Source: an uncultured bacterium
Lineage (GTDB): Bacteria; Cyanobacteriota; Vampirovibrionia; Gastranaerophilales; Gastranaerophilaceae
DNA length: 5,214 nucleotides
Assembly (NCBI GenBank): GCA_902782905.1
Contig: CACZPB010000154.1
Location: 1-5,214 of the forward strand
Direction of reading: 5' to 3'
The translations under genes were made by a program, and so were the position numbers. The notes under the pieces were generated by a model that saw nothing but the letters and a program-made list of their open reading frames with translations, was not told the DNA's origin and searched no databases. Position 1 is the stretch's first letter. Each line of letters opens with the position of its first letter. Shown here one piece after another: positions 1-5,214 of this stretch.

Positions 1-328
1 CGGTAATCCTGCAAGCTGGAAACAAGCAGAAGCCGCAAGAGATGAAAGCAGGGGTAAAATAGGGTGTGTTAATGATGAAAAGATTGTTGAAGCTTATAAA
101 ATGTTAGCTTCAACTGAGGGTATTTTATGCGAGCCAGCTAGTGCCGCATCTGTGGCAGGTTTAATTCAGTCACATCAAGCAGGACTTGTAAAAGAAGGCT
201 CTGATATCGTTTGTATCTTGACAGGTAACGGATTAAAAGACCCTGACAATGCAATCAAGTATTCTAATGCAGACGTTAAGAAAACATCATCAGACTTAAA
301 CGATGTATTAAAAGCAATGGGAATATAG
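1..328 (+). CDS. thrC: Threonine synthase, C-terminal part (cut by window edge)
   Basis: Threonine synthase is a cytoplasmic PLP enzyme that converts O-phospho-L-homoserine to L-threonine and phosphate, the last step of threonine synthesis. Only the last 108 codons are present. The frame runs open from base 2 (GNPASWKQAEAARDES) and stops with TAG at 326-328; the start lies outside the window. Family hallmarks are visible: GNPxSW followed by ARDES, then EGILCEPASAASVAGL, then the glycine-rich LTGNGLKDPD segment, where short bacterial ThrC proteins bind the PLP phosphate/ring and end soon after. A Met inside the frame at 101 is not a start, because clear ThrC homology continues upstream of it. 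The gene is followed after 13 nt by proB on the same strand, so the two are probably co-transcribed. Nothing in the visible part looks damaged. Confidence 0.93.
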   Translation, partial: GNPASWKQAEAARDESRGKIGCVNDEKIVEAYKMLASTEGILCEPASAASVAGLIQSHQAGLVKEGSDIVCILTGNGLKDPDNAIKYSNADVKKTSSDLNDVLKAMGI

Positions 329-341
329 ATAAGGTAACAAT

Positions 342-1487
342 ATGCAAAGAAAAGAATTTATACAAGCAAAAAGAATTGTTATAAAATTAGGTACAAATAT
401 TATTCGTAACGAAGACGGCGAGGTTGCGCTATCGCGTATTTATTCATTTATTGAAGATATTTCAAAATTGGTAAAAGCAGGCAAGGAAGTTATTCTCGTA
501 ACTTCAGGTGCCGTAGGCTTAGGCAAAAAGAAACTTAATCTTGATTCTACAACTGATGAAGGAGTTAAGCAGGCTTGTGCAGCTATCGGACAGAGCCGCC
601 TGATGTCTTTTTACGAAAGCGGATTTGGAGTTTATGATATTCCGATTGCACAAATTCTTTTGACAGAAGATGATTTTTCTTTGCGCCACAAATATTTGAG
701 TCTAAGAACCACTATGAATAAAATTCTTGAGTTTGGAGTAGTTCCGATTATTAACCAGAATGATACGGTTACGCCGATTCAATCAGGTTCGATTAATGCT
801 GGCATGAAAGTAAATTTTTCCGATAATGATAAGCTCTCGGCACTTGTTGCTAGTGAACTTGACGCAGATTTGCTTATACTGCTAACTGACATTAACGGGC
901 TTTATACATCTAATCCGAAAGAAAATCCGGATGCAGAACTTATTAAAGAAGTTGAAGTTGTAACAGAAGATATTCTAAAGCTTGGCACAGATGCTTCAGA
1001 AGGCGGCAGAGGCGGCATGAGAACAAAACTGGAAGCGGCAAAACTGGTTACAAGATTTGGCGGTAAAGTTCTTATTGCAAACGGCAAAGTCCCATATGTA
1101 ATTCATAAAATTTTTGATGGTGAAGATTTAGGAACAATGTTTTTGCCGGCAGAGGGAAGCCTTGCAGATAAAAAACGTTGGATTGGTTATGCAACCAATA
1201 TTTTCGGAGGACTTGTTGTTAACGACGGTGCTAAAAAGGCAATATTAGAGCAGTTCTCAAGCCTTCTCCCTATTGGTATTGTTAATGTAATAAATGAATT
1301 TAAACAGGGTGAAGTAATTTCTATTATGGATGAGAATAATGTTGAGTTCGCTCGTGGTATGGCAAACTATAGCTCAGCAGAGTGCAGAAGAATAGTCGGC
1401 TCTCATTCTAATGATATTGAAAACATTTTAGGCTACAAAAATTATGATGCAGTAATCACGCGTGATAATATTACGGAGCTTGTTTAG
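342..1487 (+). CDS. proB: Glutamate 5-kinase (gamma-glutamyl kinase) with PUA domain
   Basis: This enzyme phosphorylates L-glutamate with ATP to gamma-glutamyl phosphate, the first step of proline synthesis in the cytoplasm, and is usually feedback-inhibited by proline. The 381 residues are slightly longer than the E. coli enzyme (367). Residues 10-270 form the amino-acid kinase domain: RIVIKLGTN (11-19), VTSGAVGLG (53-61), INQNDTV (137-143), FSDNDKLSALVASELDADLL (159-178), LTDINGLYTSNP (181-192) and GRGGMRTKLEAA (222-233, with Arg where most homologues have Thr in GTGGM). Residues from about 278 match the C-terminal PUA domain (KRWIGYATNIFGGLVVNDGA, then SLLPIGIVNV). The ATG is preceded by AAGG at 331-334 with 7 nt spacing. 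Compared with the E. coli enzyme, the loop between NQND and SDND is about 8 residues longer. No proA lies next to it; instead thrC is upstream and a glycosyltransferase overlaps its end. Confidence 0.95.
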   Translation: MQRKEFIQAKRIVIKLGTNIIRNEDGEVALSRIYSFIEDISKLVKAGKEVILVTSGAVGLGKKKLNLDSTTDEGVKQACAAIGQSRLMSFYESGFGVYDIPIAQILLTEDDFSLRHKYLSLRTTMNKILEFGVVPIINQNDTVTPIQSGSINAGMKVNFSDNDKLSALVASELDADLLILLTDINGLYTSNPKENPDAELIKEVEVVTEDILKLGTDASEGGRGGMRTKLEAAKLVTRFGGKVLIANGKVPYVIHKIFDGEDLGTMFLPAEGSLADKKRWIGYATNIFGGLVVNDGAKKAILEQFSSLLPIGIVNVINEFKQGEVISIMDENNVEFARGMANYSSAECRRIVGSHSNDIENILGYKNYDAVITRDNITELV

Positions 1488-1488
1488 A

Positions 1489-2337
1489 GTGGAAATCAGT
1501 GTAATTGTACCTGTATACAACGTAGAAAATTATTTGGAAGAATGTCTTGAAAGCCTTGTGAATCAGACATTTAAAGACATGGAAATTATTTGCGTTAATG
1601 ATGGTTCTACGGATAAGTCAGGTGAAATTTTAAAAAAGTACGAAGACAGAATTACAATTATTACCCAAGAAAATGGCGGGTTGTCTTCTGCACGTAATAG
1701 CGGAATAGAAGCGGCTCAAGGTAAGTACATTGGTTTCGTTGATTCAGACGATTGGGTAGACAGAGATTTTTATGAAAAACTTTATAATGCAATTGAAGAA
1801 ACAAACGCAGATATTGCAGTTGCATCAATAATTAGAGGTGAAAACAAATACAGAGTAAAATATTTCACCCAAAATGTATATACTAATCTTGCTGACAAAA
1901 TGGCCGTTTGTGGTTTGCCTAAAAGTTGTTATGTGTGGAACAAGCTTTACAAATCAGAGCTTATCAAATCATCAGAATTTCAAACAGGTGTATATTACGA
2001 GGATGTGATTTGGACCCCGAATATTTTGAAAAAAGCAAATTCAGTAGTAACAGTTCCCAACATCGAATATCATTATCGCAGAAATTCGACATCTATAGTA
2101 AAATCTATACAATCAATAAAAAAACAACAGGATTTATACAATGCAAGAGTACTTTTGGAAAAATTTTTTGATGAAAATAATATTCCAATGACTAAAAAAT
2201 ATAGGCGTATTACCTATAAAATTTATTATTTGTGTAAAATTCCCGTATTGAAAATTAAATTATACAAAAAACATTGGATATATTACTTATTCGGCTTTAT
2301 ACCATTCTTTAGAAAACATCAAAAAACCGATATATAA
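1489..2337 (+). CDS. Family 2 glycosyltransferase (GT-A fold), surface glycan type
   Basis: This is a nucleotide-sugar-dependent inverting glycosyltransferase of the GT2 family, probably acting at the cytoplasmic face of the membrane in assembly of a surface polysaccharide. Donor and acceptor cannot be told from sequence. From the GTG at 1489 it has 282 residues and begins MEISVIVPVYNVENYLEECL, the classic GT2 start. The nucleotide-binding DGST lies at 38-41, ENGGLSSARNSGI at 61-73 and the metal-binding DxD motif DSDDWVD at 85-91. The second half has YVWNKLYKSELI and YYEDVIWTP, common in capsule and LPS GT2 enzymes. The tail is basic and aromatic (HWIYYLFGFIPFFRK) and may touch the membrane. 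The frame is open back to a GTG at 1462, but that start would overlap proB and precede the family's usual N-terminus. The 1489 start has GGAG at 1475-1478, 10 nt upstream and inside proB, so translation is probably coupled to proB. A TTG at 1480 is an alternative. Confidence 0.9.
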   Translation: MEISVIVPVYNVENYLEECLESLVNQTFKDMEIICVNDGSTDKSGEILKKYEDRITIITQENGGLSSARNSGIEAAQGKYIGFVDSDDWVDRDFYEKLYNAIEETNADIAVASIIRGENKYRVKYFTQNVYTNLADKMAVCGLPKSCYVWNKLYKSELIKSSEFQTGVYYEDVIWTPNILKKANSVVTVPNIEYHYRRNSTSIVKSIQSIKKQQDLYNARVLLEKFFDENNIPMTKKYRRITYKIYYLCKIPVLKIKLYKKHWIYYLFGFIPFFRKHQKTDI

Positions 2338-2360
2338 TTTACTGCTAATACTGTATCCCC

Positions 2361-3671
2361 CTAGCCTTCTGCAAGTATTATCGTAAAATCACTTCCGACT
2401 GAGAAATTTTCTGTCGGATCATAGATAAATTGCATTTTATTAAGCTGCGGGACTTTCTTTTGGAGCCAGTTGAAAAAATCCACCGAAACAGAGTTTTTGT
2501 TAGCGACAAAGCGGGAATGAGAAAGGTGGGTTATCTTTAGAGTGTTAACCTCATATCCCAATTCTATTAATTGTTCCTTCAAAGCCATTGCCTCAGTTTC
2601 TTTCAGAGGAGAATACATTATACCGGCCTTAAATCGAGCCACATCTGCTGAAACTTTGTCTCTATATATCATTCTGTCGATAACTTCTTGGGTTTTTATA
2701 GGATCCAAAATCCAATAACTTATGTAACCTTTCTGATTTGGAGCTCCCGGAAGTGTCGCAATTTCTATTTTATTTTCGTCAACACTTCTTGCAAAAGCTG
2801 CGTATTGAGATAATTCATAAAAACTTAAGTCGGTTTTGATATATGTATTACAAATATTTAGGACTTCAGGAATTTTGGTTATTATTTGAGGAGAGTGAAG
2901 TTTTTCAAATAAACTTCTCATGAACCATTGTTGGCGCTGTGTTCTGCCAATATCTCCCAAGCCATCTTTTCTGTATCTTAAGTATCCGACTGCTTGTTTT
3001 CCGTTTAAAAGATTTTCGCCTTTATTCAAGTCAATATGAAGATGCCCTGCCCAGTCATGGTATTTCATAGGTTTCTCAACATATATAGGTATTCCGCCAA
3101 GCGCATCGACTACGTGCTCAACGGCTTCATCGTGAACAATAATATACTTATCAATTTTTATGCCAAAAGTTTCTTTAAGCGTTTTTTTGACGAGATTTAC
3201 ACCGCCAAGAGCATGTGCTGAGTTGATTTTTTGAACACCTTTGTTATCAGGAAGATAAACCTTGCTGTCTCGCGGAATAGAGATTGCCTTTATTGTATGT
3301 GTTTTTGGATCGATATTTACTACCATTATTGTGTCGGAGCGAGTACCCTTCCACATATCCGTACCTTCACCGTTCGAATCGACTCCCAACAGCAGAATAT
3401 TTTGTCTGCGTGGTGAAAATGGCACCTGAAAATCTCTCTTTTTTCTAATAAATTTGAAAAATCCACCACCGTTATCTGCTTGTTCGGGTGATATTTTATT
3501 CAAAAGATAACTGTTTTCCAGAACAGTAACGCAAACAATAACGGCGCATAAAATCGCTAAAACTACTGTAAACAGAAGCTTCGCAAAATTTGATGTTCCT
3601 TTTCTTTCTTCTCTTATGCTTTTGAGGAAAATTTTATATTCTTCCTCTTGGTTATTATTTGCTATTTTCAT
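2361..3671 (-). CDS. LytR-CpsA-Psr (LCP) family glycopolymer transferase with LytR_C domain
   Basis: LCP enzymes move glycan chains from undecaprenyl-linked carriers onto peptidoglycan, acting on the outer face of the cytoplasmic membrane. The 436 residues read in order: a charged cytoplasmic tail (1-29), one membrane helix (about 30-52), a linker, the LCP domain (about 90-262) and a C-terminal LytR_C-like domain (about 340-436). Landmark residues are present: LLLGVD (93-98), RSDT (111-114), SIPRDS (131-136), KINSAHALGG (148-157) and the arginine-rich YLRYRK...GRTQRQQ (230-248), which bind the pyrophosphate-lipid substrate in characterised LCPs. The ATG at 3671 has a weak AAAGAG Shine-Dalgarno 9 nt upstream and a good promoter just before it. 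The gene is convergent with the glycosyltransferase (23 bp apart) and 75 bp downstream of the metalloprotease-like gene. The polymer it transfers is unknown. No residue essential to the family appears lost. Confidence 0.94.
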   Translation of the reverse strand: MKIANNNQEEEYKIFLKSIREERKGTSNFAKLLFTVVLAILCAVIVCVTVLENSYLLNKISPEQADNGGGFFKFIRKKRDFQVPFSPRRQNILLLGVDSNGEGTDMWKGTRSDTIMVVNIDPKTHTIKAISIPRDSKVYLPDNKGVQKINSAHALGGVNLVKKTLKETFGIKIDKYIIVHDEAVEHVVDALGGIPIYVEKPMKYHDWAGHLHIDLNKGENLLNGKQAVGYLRYRKDGLGDIGRTQRQQWFMRSLFEKLHSPQIITKIPEVLNICNTYIKTDLSFYELSQYAAFARSVDENKIEIATLPGAPNQKGYISYWILDPIKTQEVIDRMIYRDKVSADVARFKAGIMYSPLKETEAMALKEQLIELGYEVNTLKITHLSHSRFVANKNSVSVDFFNWLQKKVPQLNKMQFIYDPTENFSVGSDFTIILAEG

Positions 3672-3694
3672 TAAAAAAATCTCTTTATAAGGAA

Positions 3695-3723
3695 ATTATA
3701 TTTTAAGCATGGGGCAAAATCAA
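3695..3723 (-). promoter_or_regulatory. Sigma70-type promoter of the LCP gene
   Basis: On the - strand a perfect TATAAT (3695-3700) is separated by 17 bp from TTGATT (3718-3723), which matches four of six bases of the -35 consensus. Transcription would begin near 3688, giving a leader of under 20 nt before the ATG at 3671. An imperfect inverted repeat, TGGGG with CCCCA (3710-3730), covers the -35 box and could be an operator or a weak hairpin. The promoter lies in the 75-bp gap after the metalloprotease-like gene, so the LCP gene can be transcribed independently of it. Confidence 0.6.
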
Positions 3724-3746
3724 TTCCCCAAAATAAAGTCTATCAA

Positions 3747-4757
3747 TTACAAAAACGTTCCGCCTAAAGTATTAAATAATTTTTCCTCGTCTTGATTTAA
3801 TCCTTCTTTTAGCTTCTTGACATACAACTCGCAATGCACTTCGTGTGCATGGTTATCTTTTGCATATTCTGATACATTATCCGCAGTCTCTTTTAACTCT
3901 GCGGGAATTTCTTGAAGTTTAAATTCTATGTTATTTGGTTGCAGAGTATGCAAAATTTCATGCAAAATCGCATGCTCCAAATCTTCTACTTGCCAGTTGT
4001 GCGGACTTATTATTAACGTATTTCCGTTATCTGTTGGCATACAAATTCCGACAAAATCAACACAATCAGATGCAATTATATTATTTACTTTAGTAATGGG
4101 GATGTTATTTTTTTCTAAAAGTTCTAATACATTTCTTAATGCTTTTGCAAATTCTATATCATTGTTTAAATATAAAAACTGTTTCCCATATTTTTTTTCA
4201 ATTTCATTTTTTATGCTGATAACTTCAGGATTATCATTTTTATTCTGCAATAATTTAATAACAGAAGTCACAATGTTGCCTGTTTCACGTTCTATTTTAT
4301 TACACAATTTGTTTTTTGCAGATAAATCAATATCTTTTTCTAAAATATCAATCTCTTTATATTCCATTTCATTCATAATTCTAGACAGATACATCTCTAA
4401 TTCAAAATCTATATTTTGCTTACATCTGGTTTCTGCTAAATCGCTTATTATATTTTCACCTTCACGGTCATACTTTGCATAATTGTTTGTTTTAAGGTAT
4501 TCGATGATACTCTGTTTATAAGCTTCAAAATTTGTACCATAGGCTTTTGCTACACACTGTTTCAGTGCGACATCTTTAGTATTATCTTTGTGGAAATTAA
4601 TACCTGCGTATCCTGCCAAACATGTTGCCAGAGTAGATCCTGCTACCTGTTTGACGGCTCTTTGGCTACCTTGGAAAGAAACTGCACTACTGTAACCTCT
4701 GCTGTAATTATTGGAATTGAAACTAACCGTTTTTAAAGAATCTACACATAAATTCAT
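3747..4757 (-). CDS. Uncharacterised protein with HEILH zinc-metalloprotease motif and N-terminal VSFQG tag
   Basis: I do not recognise a named family. The 336-residue protein has three visible parts. Residues 1-35 are Ser/Asn-rich with two VSF motifs (VSFNS at 11-15, VSFQG at 26-30). Residues 36-55 are mildly hydrophobic (VAGSTLATCLAGYAGI) but do not make a convincing signal peptide or transmembrane helix. Residues 60-220 are Lys/Glu/Asn-rich and probably helical. The C-terminal part has EHAILHEILHTLQPNN, where HEILH (266-270) fits the zinc-protease HExxH pattern, followed by a His/Glu cluster HAHEVHCELYVKKL (303-316) whose Glu306 or Glu310 could be the third zinc ligand, as in gluzincins. 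Activity is therefore plausible but inferred. The ATG at 4757 has an AAAAGG Shine-Dalgarno (4767-4772) 9 nt upstream and an extended -10 promoter. Substrate and location are unknown. An alternative is a non-catalytic or toxin/effector-like zinc protein. Confidence 0.85.
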   Translation of the reverse strand: MNLCVDSLKTVSFNSNNYSRGYSSAVSFQGSQRAVKQVAGSTLATCLAGYAGINFHKDNTKDVALKQCVAKAYGTNFEAYKQSIIEYLKTNNYAKYDREGENIISDLAETRCKQNIDFELEMYLSRIMNEMEYKEIDILEKDIDLSAKNKLCNKIERETGNIVTSVIKLLQNKNDNPEVISIKNEIEKKYGKQFLYLNNDIEFAKALRNVLELLEKNNIPITKVNNIIASDCVDFVGICMPTDNGNTLIISPHNWQVEDLEHAILHEILHTLQPNNIEFKLQEIPAELKETADNVSEYAKDNHAHEVHCELYVKKLKEGLNQDEEKLFNTLGGTFL

Positions 4758-4784
4758 TTCTAGAGACCTTTTCCACAGATTTTA

Positions 4785-4793
4785 TTTATAACA
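4785..4793 (-). promoter_or_regulatory. Extended -10 promoter of the metalloprotease-like gene
   Basis: The - strand reads TGTTATAAA, a TGn extended -10 with a five-of-six match to TATAAT. No good -35 is seen 17 bp upstream, which is acceptable for extended -10 promoters. Initiation near 4777 would leave a leader of about 20 nt carrying the AAAAGG Shine-Dalgarno before the ATG at 4757. An imperfect palindrome at 4812-4827 lies about 20 bp upstream. Confidence 0.4.
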
Positions 4794-4811
4794 CTACACC
4801 TTGCAAAAGAT

Positions 4812-4827
4812 TTCTGAATATACAGAA
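4812..4827. promoter_or_regulatory. Imperfect 16-bp palindrome, possible operator
   Basis: TTCTGAATATACAGAA is symmetric at 14 of 16 positions. It lies upstream of the extended -10 of the metalloprotease-like gene and immediately before a TTGACA on the + strand. It resembles a half-site pair for a dimeric regulator, but its CTG-N6-CAG spacing is shorter than the CTG-N10-CAG of proteobacterial LexA boxes. In AT-rich DNA it may be chance. Confidence 0.2.
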
Positions 4828-4964
4828 TTGACATTAAAAACTAAAATGTTTACAAAAAGTTACATAAAATCCAAGCATTTTGTATCAATTTGTAAAAATA
4901 AAAAACGATTACTGTTTTGGCATAATTGTTACATTTAATATTTAGGGAATGCATTTCAATAAAC

Positions 4965-4991
4965 TGAATAAAAAATCGGGATGACAAGATT
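4965..4991 (+). repeat. 27-bp direct repeat, distal copy: duplicate of tRNA-Pro 3' end (att-like)
   Basis: Bases 4965-4991 are identical over 27 bp to 5117-5143. The shared block holds the tRNA-Pro acceptor 3' strand, the 3' side of the T-stem and three T-loop bases, plus the discriminator and 11 bases past the tRNA. Identity stops sharply on both sides (C versus T before, G versus C after). The rest of the tRNA is absent here, so this copy is not a gene. Duplication of exactly this part of a tRNA is the usual footprint of a tyrosine-recombinase attachment site. Confidence 0.85.
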
Positions 4992-5013
4992 GCGGCGAGG
5001 AGCAAAGTGCGCA

Positions 5014-5054
5014 GGAGTTTTCTTTTTTTAACAACAATAAAAAAAAGAAAATCC
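5014..5054. repeat. Long A/T-rich inverted repeat (hairpin)
   Basis: GGA and TTTTCTTTTTTT (5014-5029) pair with AAAAAAAGAAAA and TCC (5040-5054), giving 15 base pairs with one bulged G at 5017 and a 10-nt loop. There is no U-run after the stem on either strand, so it is not a standard intrinsic terminator. It sits near the middle of the interval between the two tRNA-end repeats. Confidence 0.6.
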
Positions 5055-5108
5055 GAAGTCACGTTTAACGCGACGAGACAAGACACGAACGTAAGTTCGA
5101 CTTGGAAA

Positions 5109-5131
5109 CCGATTTTTGAATAAAAAATCGG
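5109..5131 (-). terminator. Hairpin overlapping the 3' end of tRNA-Pro, possible terminator
   Basis: CCGATTTTT (5109-5117) and AAAAATCGG (5123-5131) form a 9-bp stem with a 5-nt loop. On the - strand the first arm is the last three bases of the tRNA plus its discriminator and the following U-run, and only three U residues follow the second arm. It could slow or end transcription of the tRNA, or simply be a by-product of the repeat junction. The distal tRNA-end copy lacks the CCGATTTTT partner. Confidence 0.3.
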
Positions 5132-5143
5132 GATGACAAGATT
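5117..5143 (+). repeat. 27-bp direct repeat, proximal copy within tRNA-Pro 3' end (att-like)
   Basis: This is the second member of the exact 27-bp pair with 4965-4991, offset by 152 bp. It contains the 3' 15 nt of the intact tRNA-Pro, the discriminator base and 11 flanking bases. Because it lies in the functional gene, it is the equivalent of the att site that restores the tRNA after integration. Confidence 0.85.
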
Positions 5144-5201
5144 CGAACTTGCGACCCCCGCGACCCGAACACGGTGCGCTACCAAGCTGCGCTACATCCC
5201 G
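5128..5201 (-). tRNA. tRNA-Pro, anticodon CGG
   Basis: It reads CCG codons. The - strand folds into a complete cloverleaf: acceptor CGGGATG with CATCCCG (seven pairs), D-stem GCGC/GCGC around AGCTTGGTA, anticodon stem CCGTG/CGCGG (one G-U pair) around the loop TTCGGGT with anticodon CGG, a 5-nt variable loop, and T-stem GCAAG/CTTGT around TTCGAAT. The discriminator is A (5128), usual for bacterial tRNA-Pro, and CCA is not encoded; the next bases are a T-run. Its promoter lies outside the window (only 13 bases are seen upstream). Its 3' end is duplicated at 4965-4991. Confidence 0.96.
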
Positions 5202-5214
5202 ATAAAGTTATTTA

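Larger units (their letters stand above)
4794..5127. other. Intergenic stretch without a convincing gene
   Basis: The part from 4794 to 4964 is very AT-rich with several GTTACA/TTTACA words, a possible operator and promoter-like hexamers, but no gene with a ribosome binding site. The part from 4965 to 5127 starts with a copy of the tRNA-Pro 3' end and is richer in G and C in places (for example GCGGCGAGGAGC at 4992-5003). It carries a long A/T hairpin (5014-5054), a small hairpin CGAAC-GTAA-GTTCG (5086-5099) and a hairpin next to the tRNA. The - strand frame covering 4850-5185 runs through the tRNA and is not a gene. Confidence 0.6.

Noticed and set aside
902..1087. Open frame on the - strand inside proB
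   Set aside because: It is a low-complexity Ser/Pro-rich shadow of a gene whose own frame is unmistakable.
1926..2171. 81-codon + strand frame inside the glycosyltransferase
   Set aside because: It lies out of frame within a well-supported gene, without a ribosome binding site or recognisable features.
3036..3416. Two 61-codon + strand frames opposite the LCP gene
   Set aside because: They are antisense to the conserved LCP core, whose codons fix the sequence. Neither has a credible start signal.
3928..4482. 184-codon open frame on the + strand opposite the metalloprotease-like gene
   Set aside because: Its Cys/Ser/Phe/Ile-rich composition is what the complement of a Lys/Glu/Asn-rich gene gives. 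It has no clear ribosome binding site or recognisable domain, and the - strand frame has a good start, promoter and motif.
4812..4827. LexA (SOS) box
   Set aside because: The palindrome has CTG-N6-CAG rather than the CTG-N10-CAG of proteobacterial LexA sites, and no damage-response gene is adjacent. It is kept only as a generic possible operator.
5014..5054. Rho-independent terminator
   Set aside because: The stem is almost entirely A/T and is not followed by a U-run on either strand.
4977..5121. Open + strand stretch of about 47 codons (RDDKIAARSK...) between the two repeats
   Set aside because: It has no start codon with a ribosome binding site, is bounded by the repeat, and has low-complexity Lys/Phe/Leu runs from the hairpin arms.
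4850..5185. 111-codon open frame on the - strand
   Set aside because: It runs through the tRNA-Pro gene, both repeats and the A/T hairpin, and shows no protein-like conservation signature.

Overview
The window comes from an AT-rich bacterial chromosome that uses the standard genetic code. It holds five protein genes (one cut by the left edge) and one tRNA. The combination of a low-GC genome, a LytR-CpsA-Psr protein with a LytR_C-type tail, and a protein whose N-terminus carries a 'VSFQG'-type motif recalls gut Melainabacteria/Gastranaerophilales (non-photosynthetic relatives of Cyanobacteria). That assignment rests on memory of similar proteins and is only moderately secure.

Left half, + strand: the 3' end of threonine synthase (thrC), then glutamate 5-kinase (proB) 13 nt downstream, then a family 2 glycosyltransferase whose likely GTG start lies one base after the proB stop. 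The spacing points to one operon that joins two amino-acid biosynthesis enzymes to a surface-glycan enzyme. The glycosyltransferase ends 23 bp from the end of the convergent gene.

Right half, - strand: an LCP (LytR-CpsA-Psr) cell-wall glycopolymer transferase with its own sigma70-type promoter. Upstream of it is an unrecognised 336-aa protein with an HEILH zinc-protease motif and a second His/Glu cluster. The metalloprotease-like gene has an extended -10 promoter and a good Shine-Dalgarno.

Right end: a complete tRNA-Pro(CGG) on the - strand. The block running from its T-loop through its 3' end and 12 bases beyond is repeated exactly (27 bp) 152 bp away, on the 3' side of the tRNA. This is the geometry of an integrase attachment-site duplication, but the DNA between the copies is only 125 bp. 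It holds no convincing gene and contains a long A/T hairpin. It is the least ordinary feature here and could be an integration scar or a miniature element. I see no CRISPR array, rRNA or complete insertion sequence.
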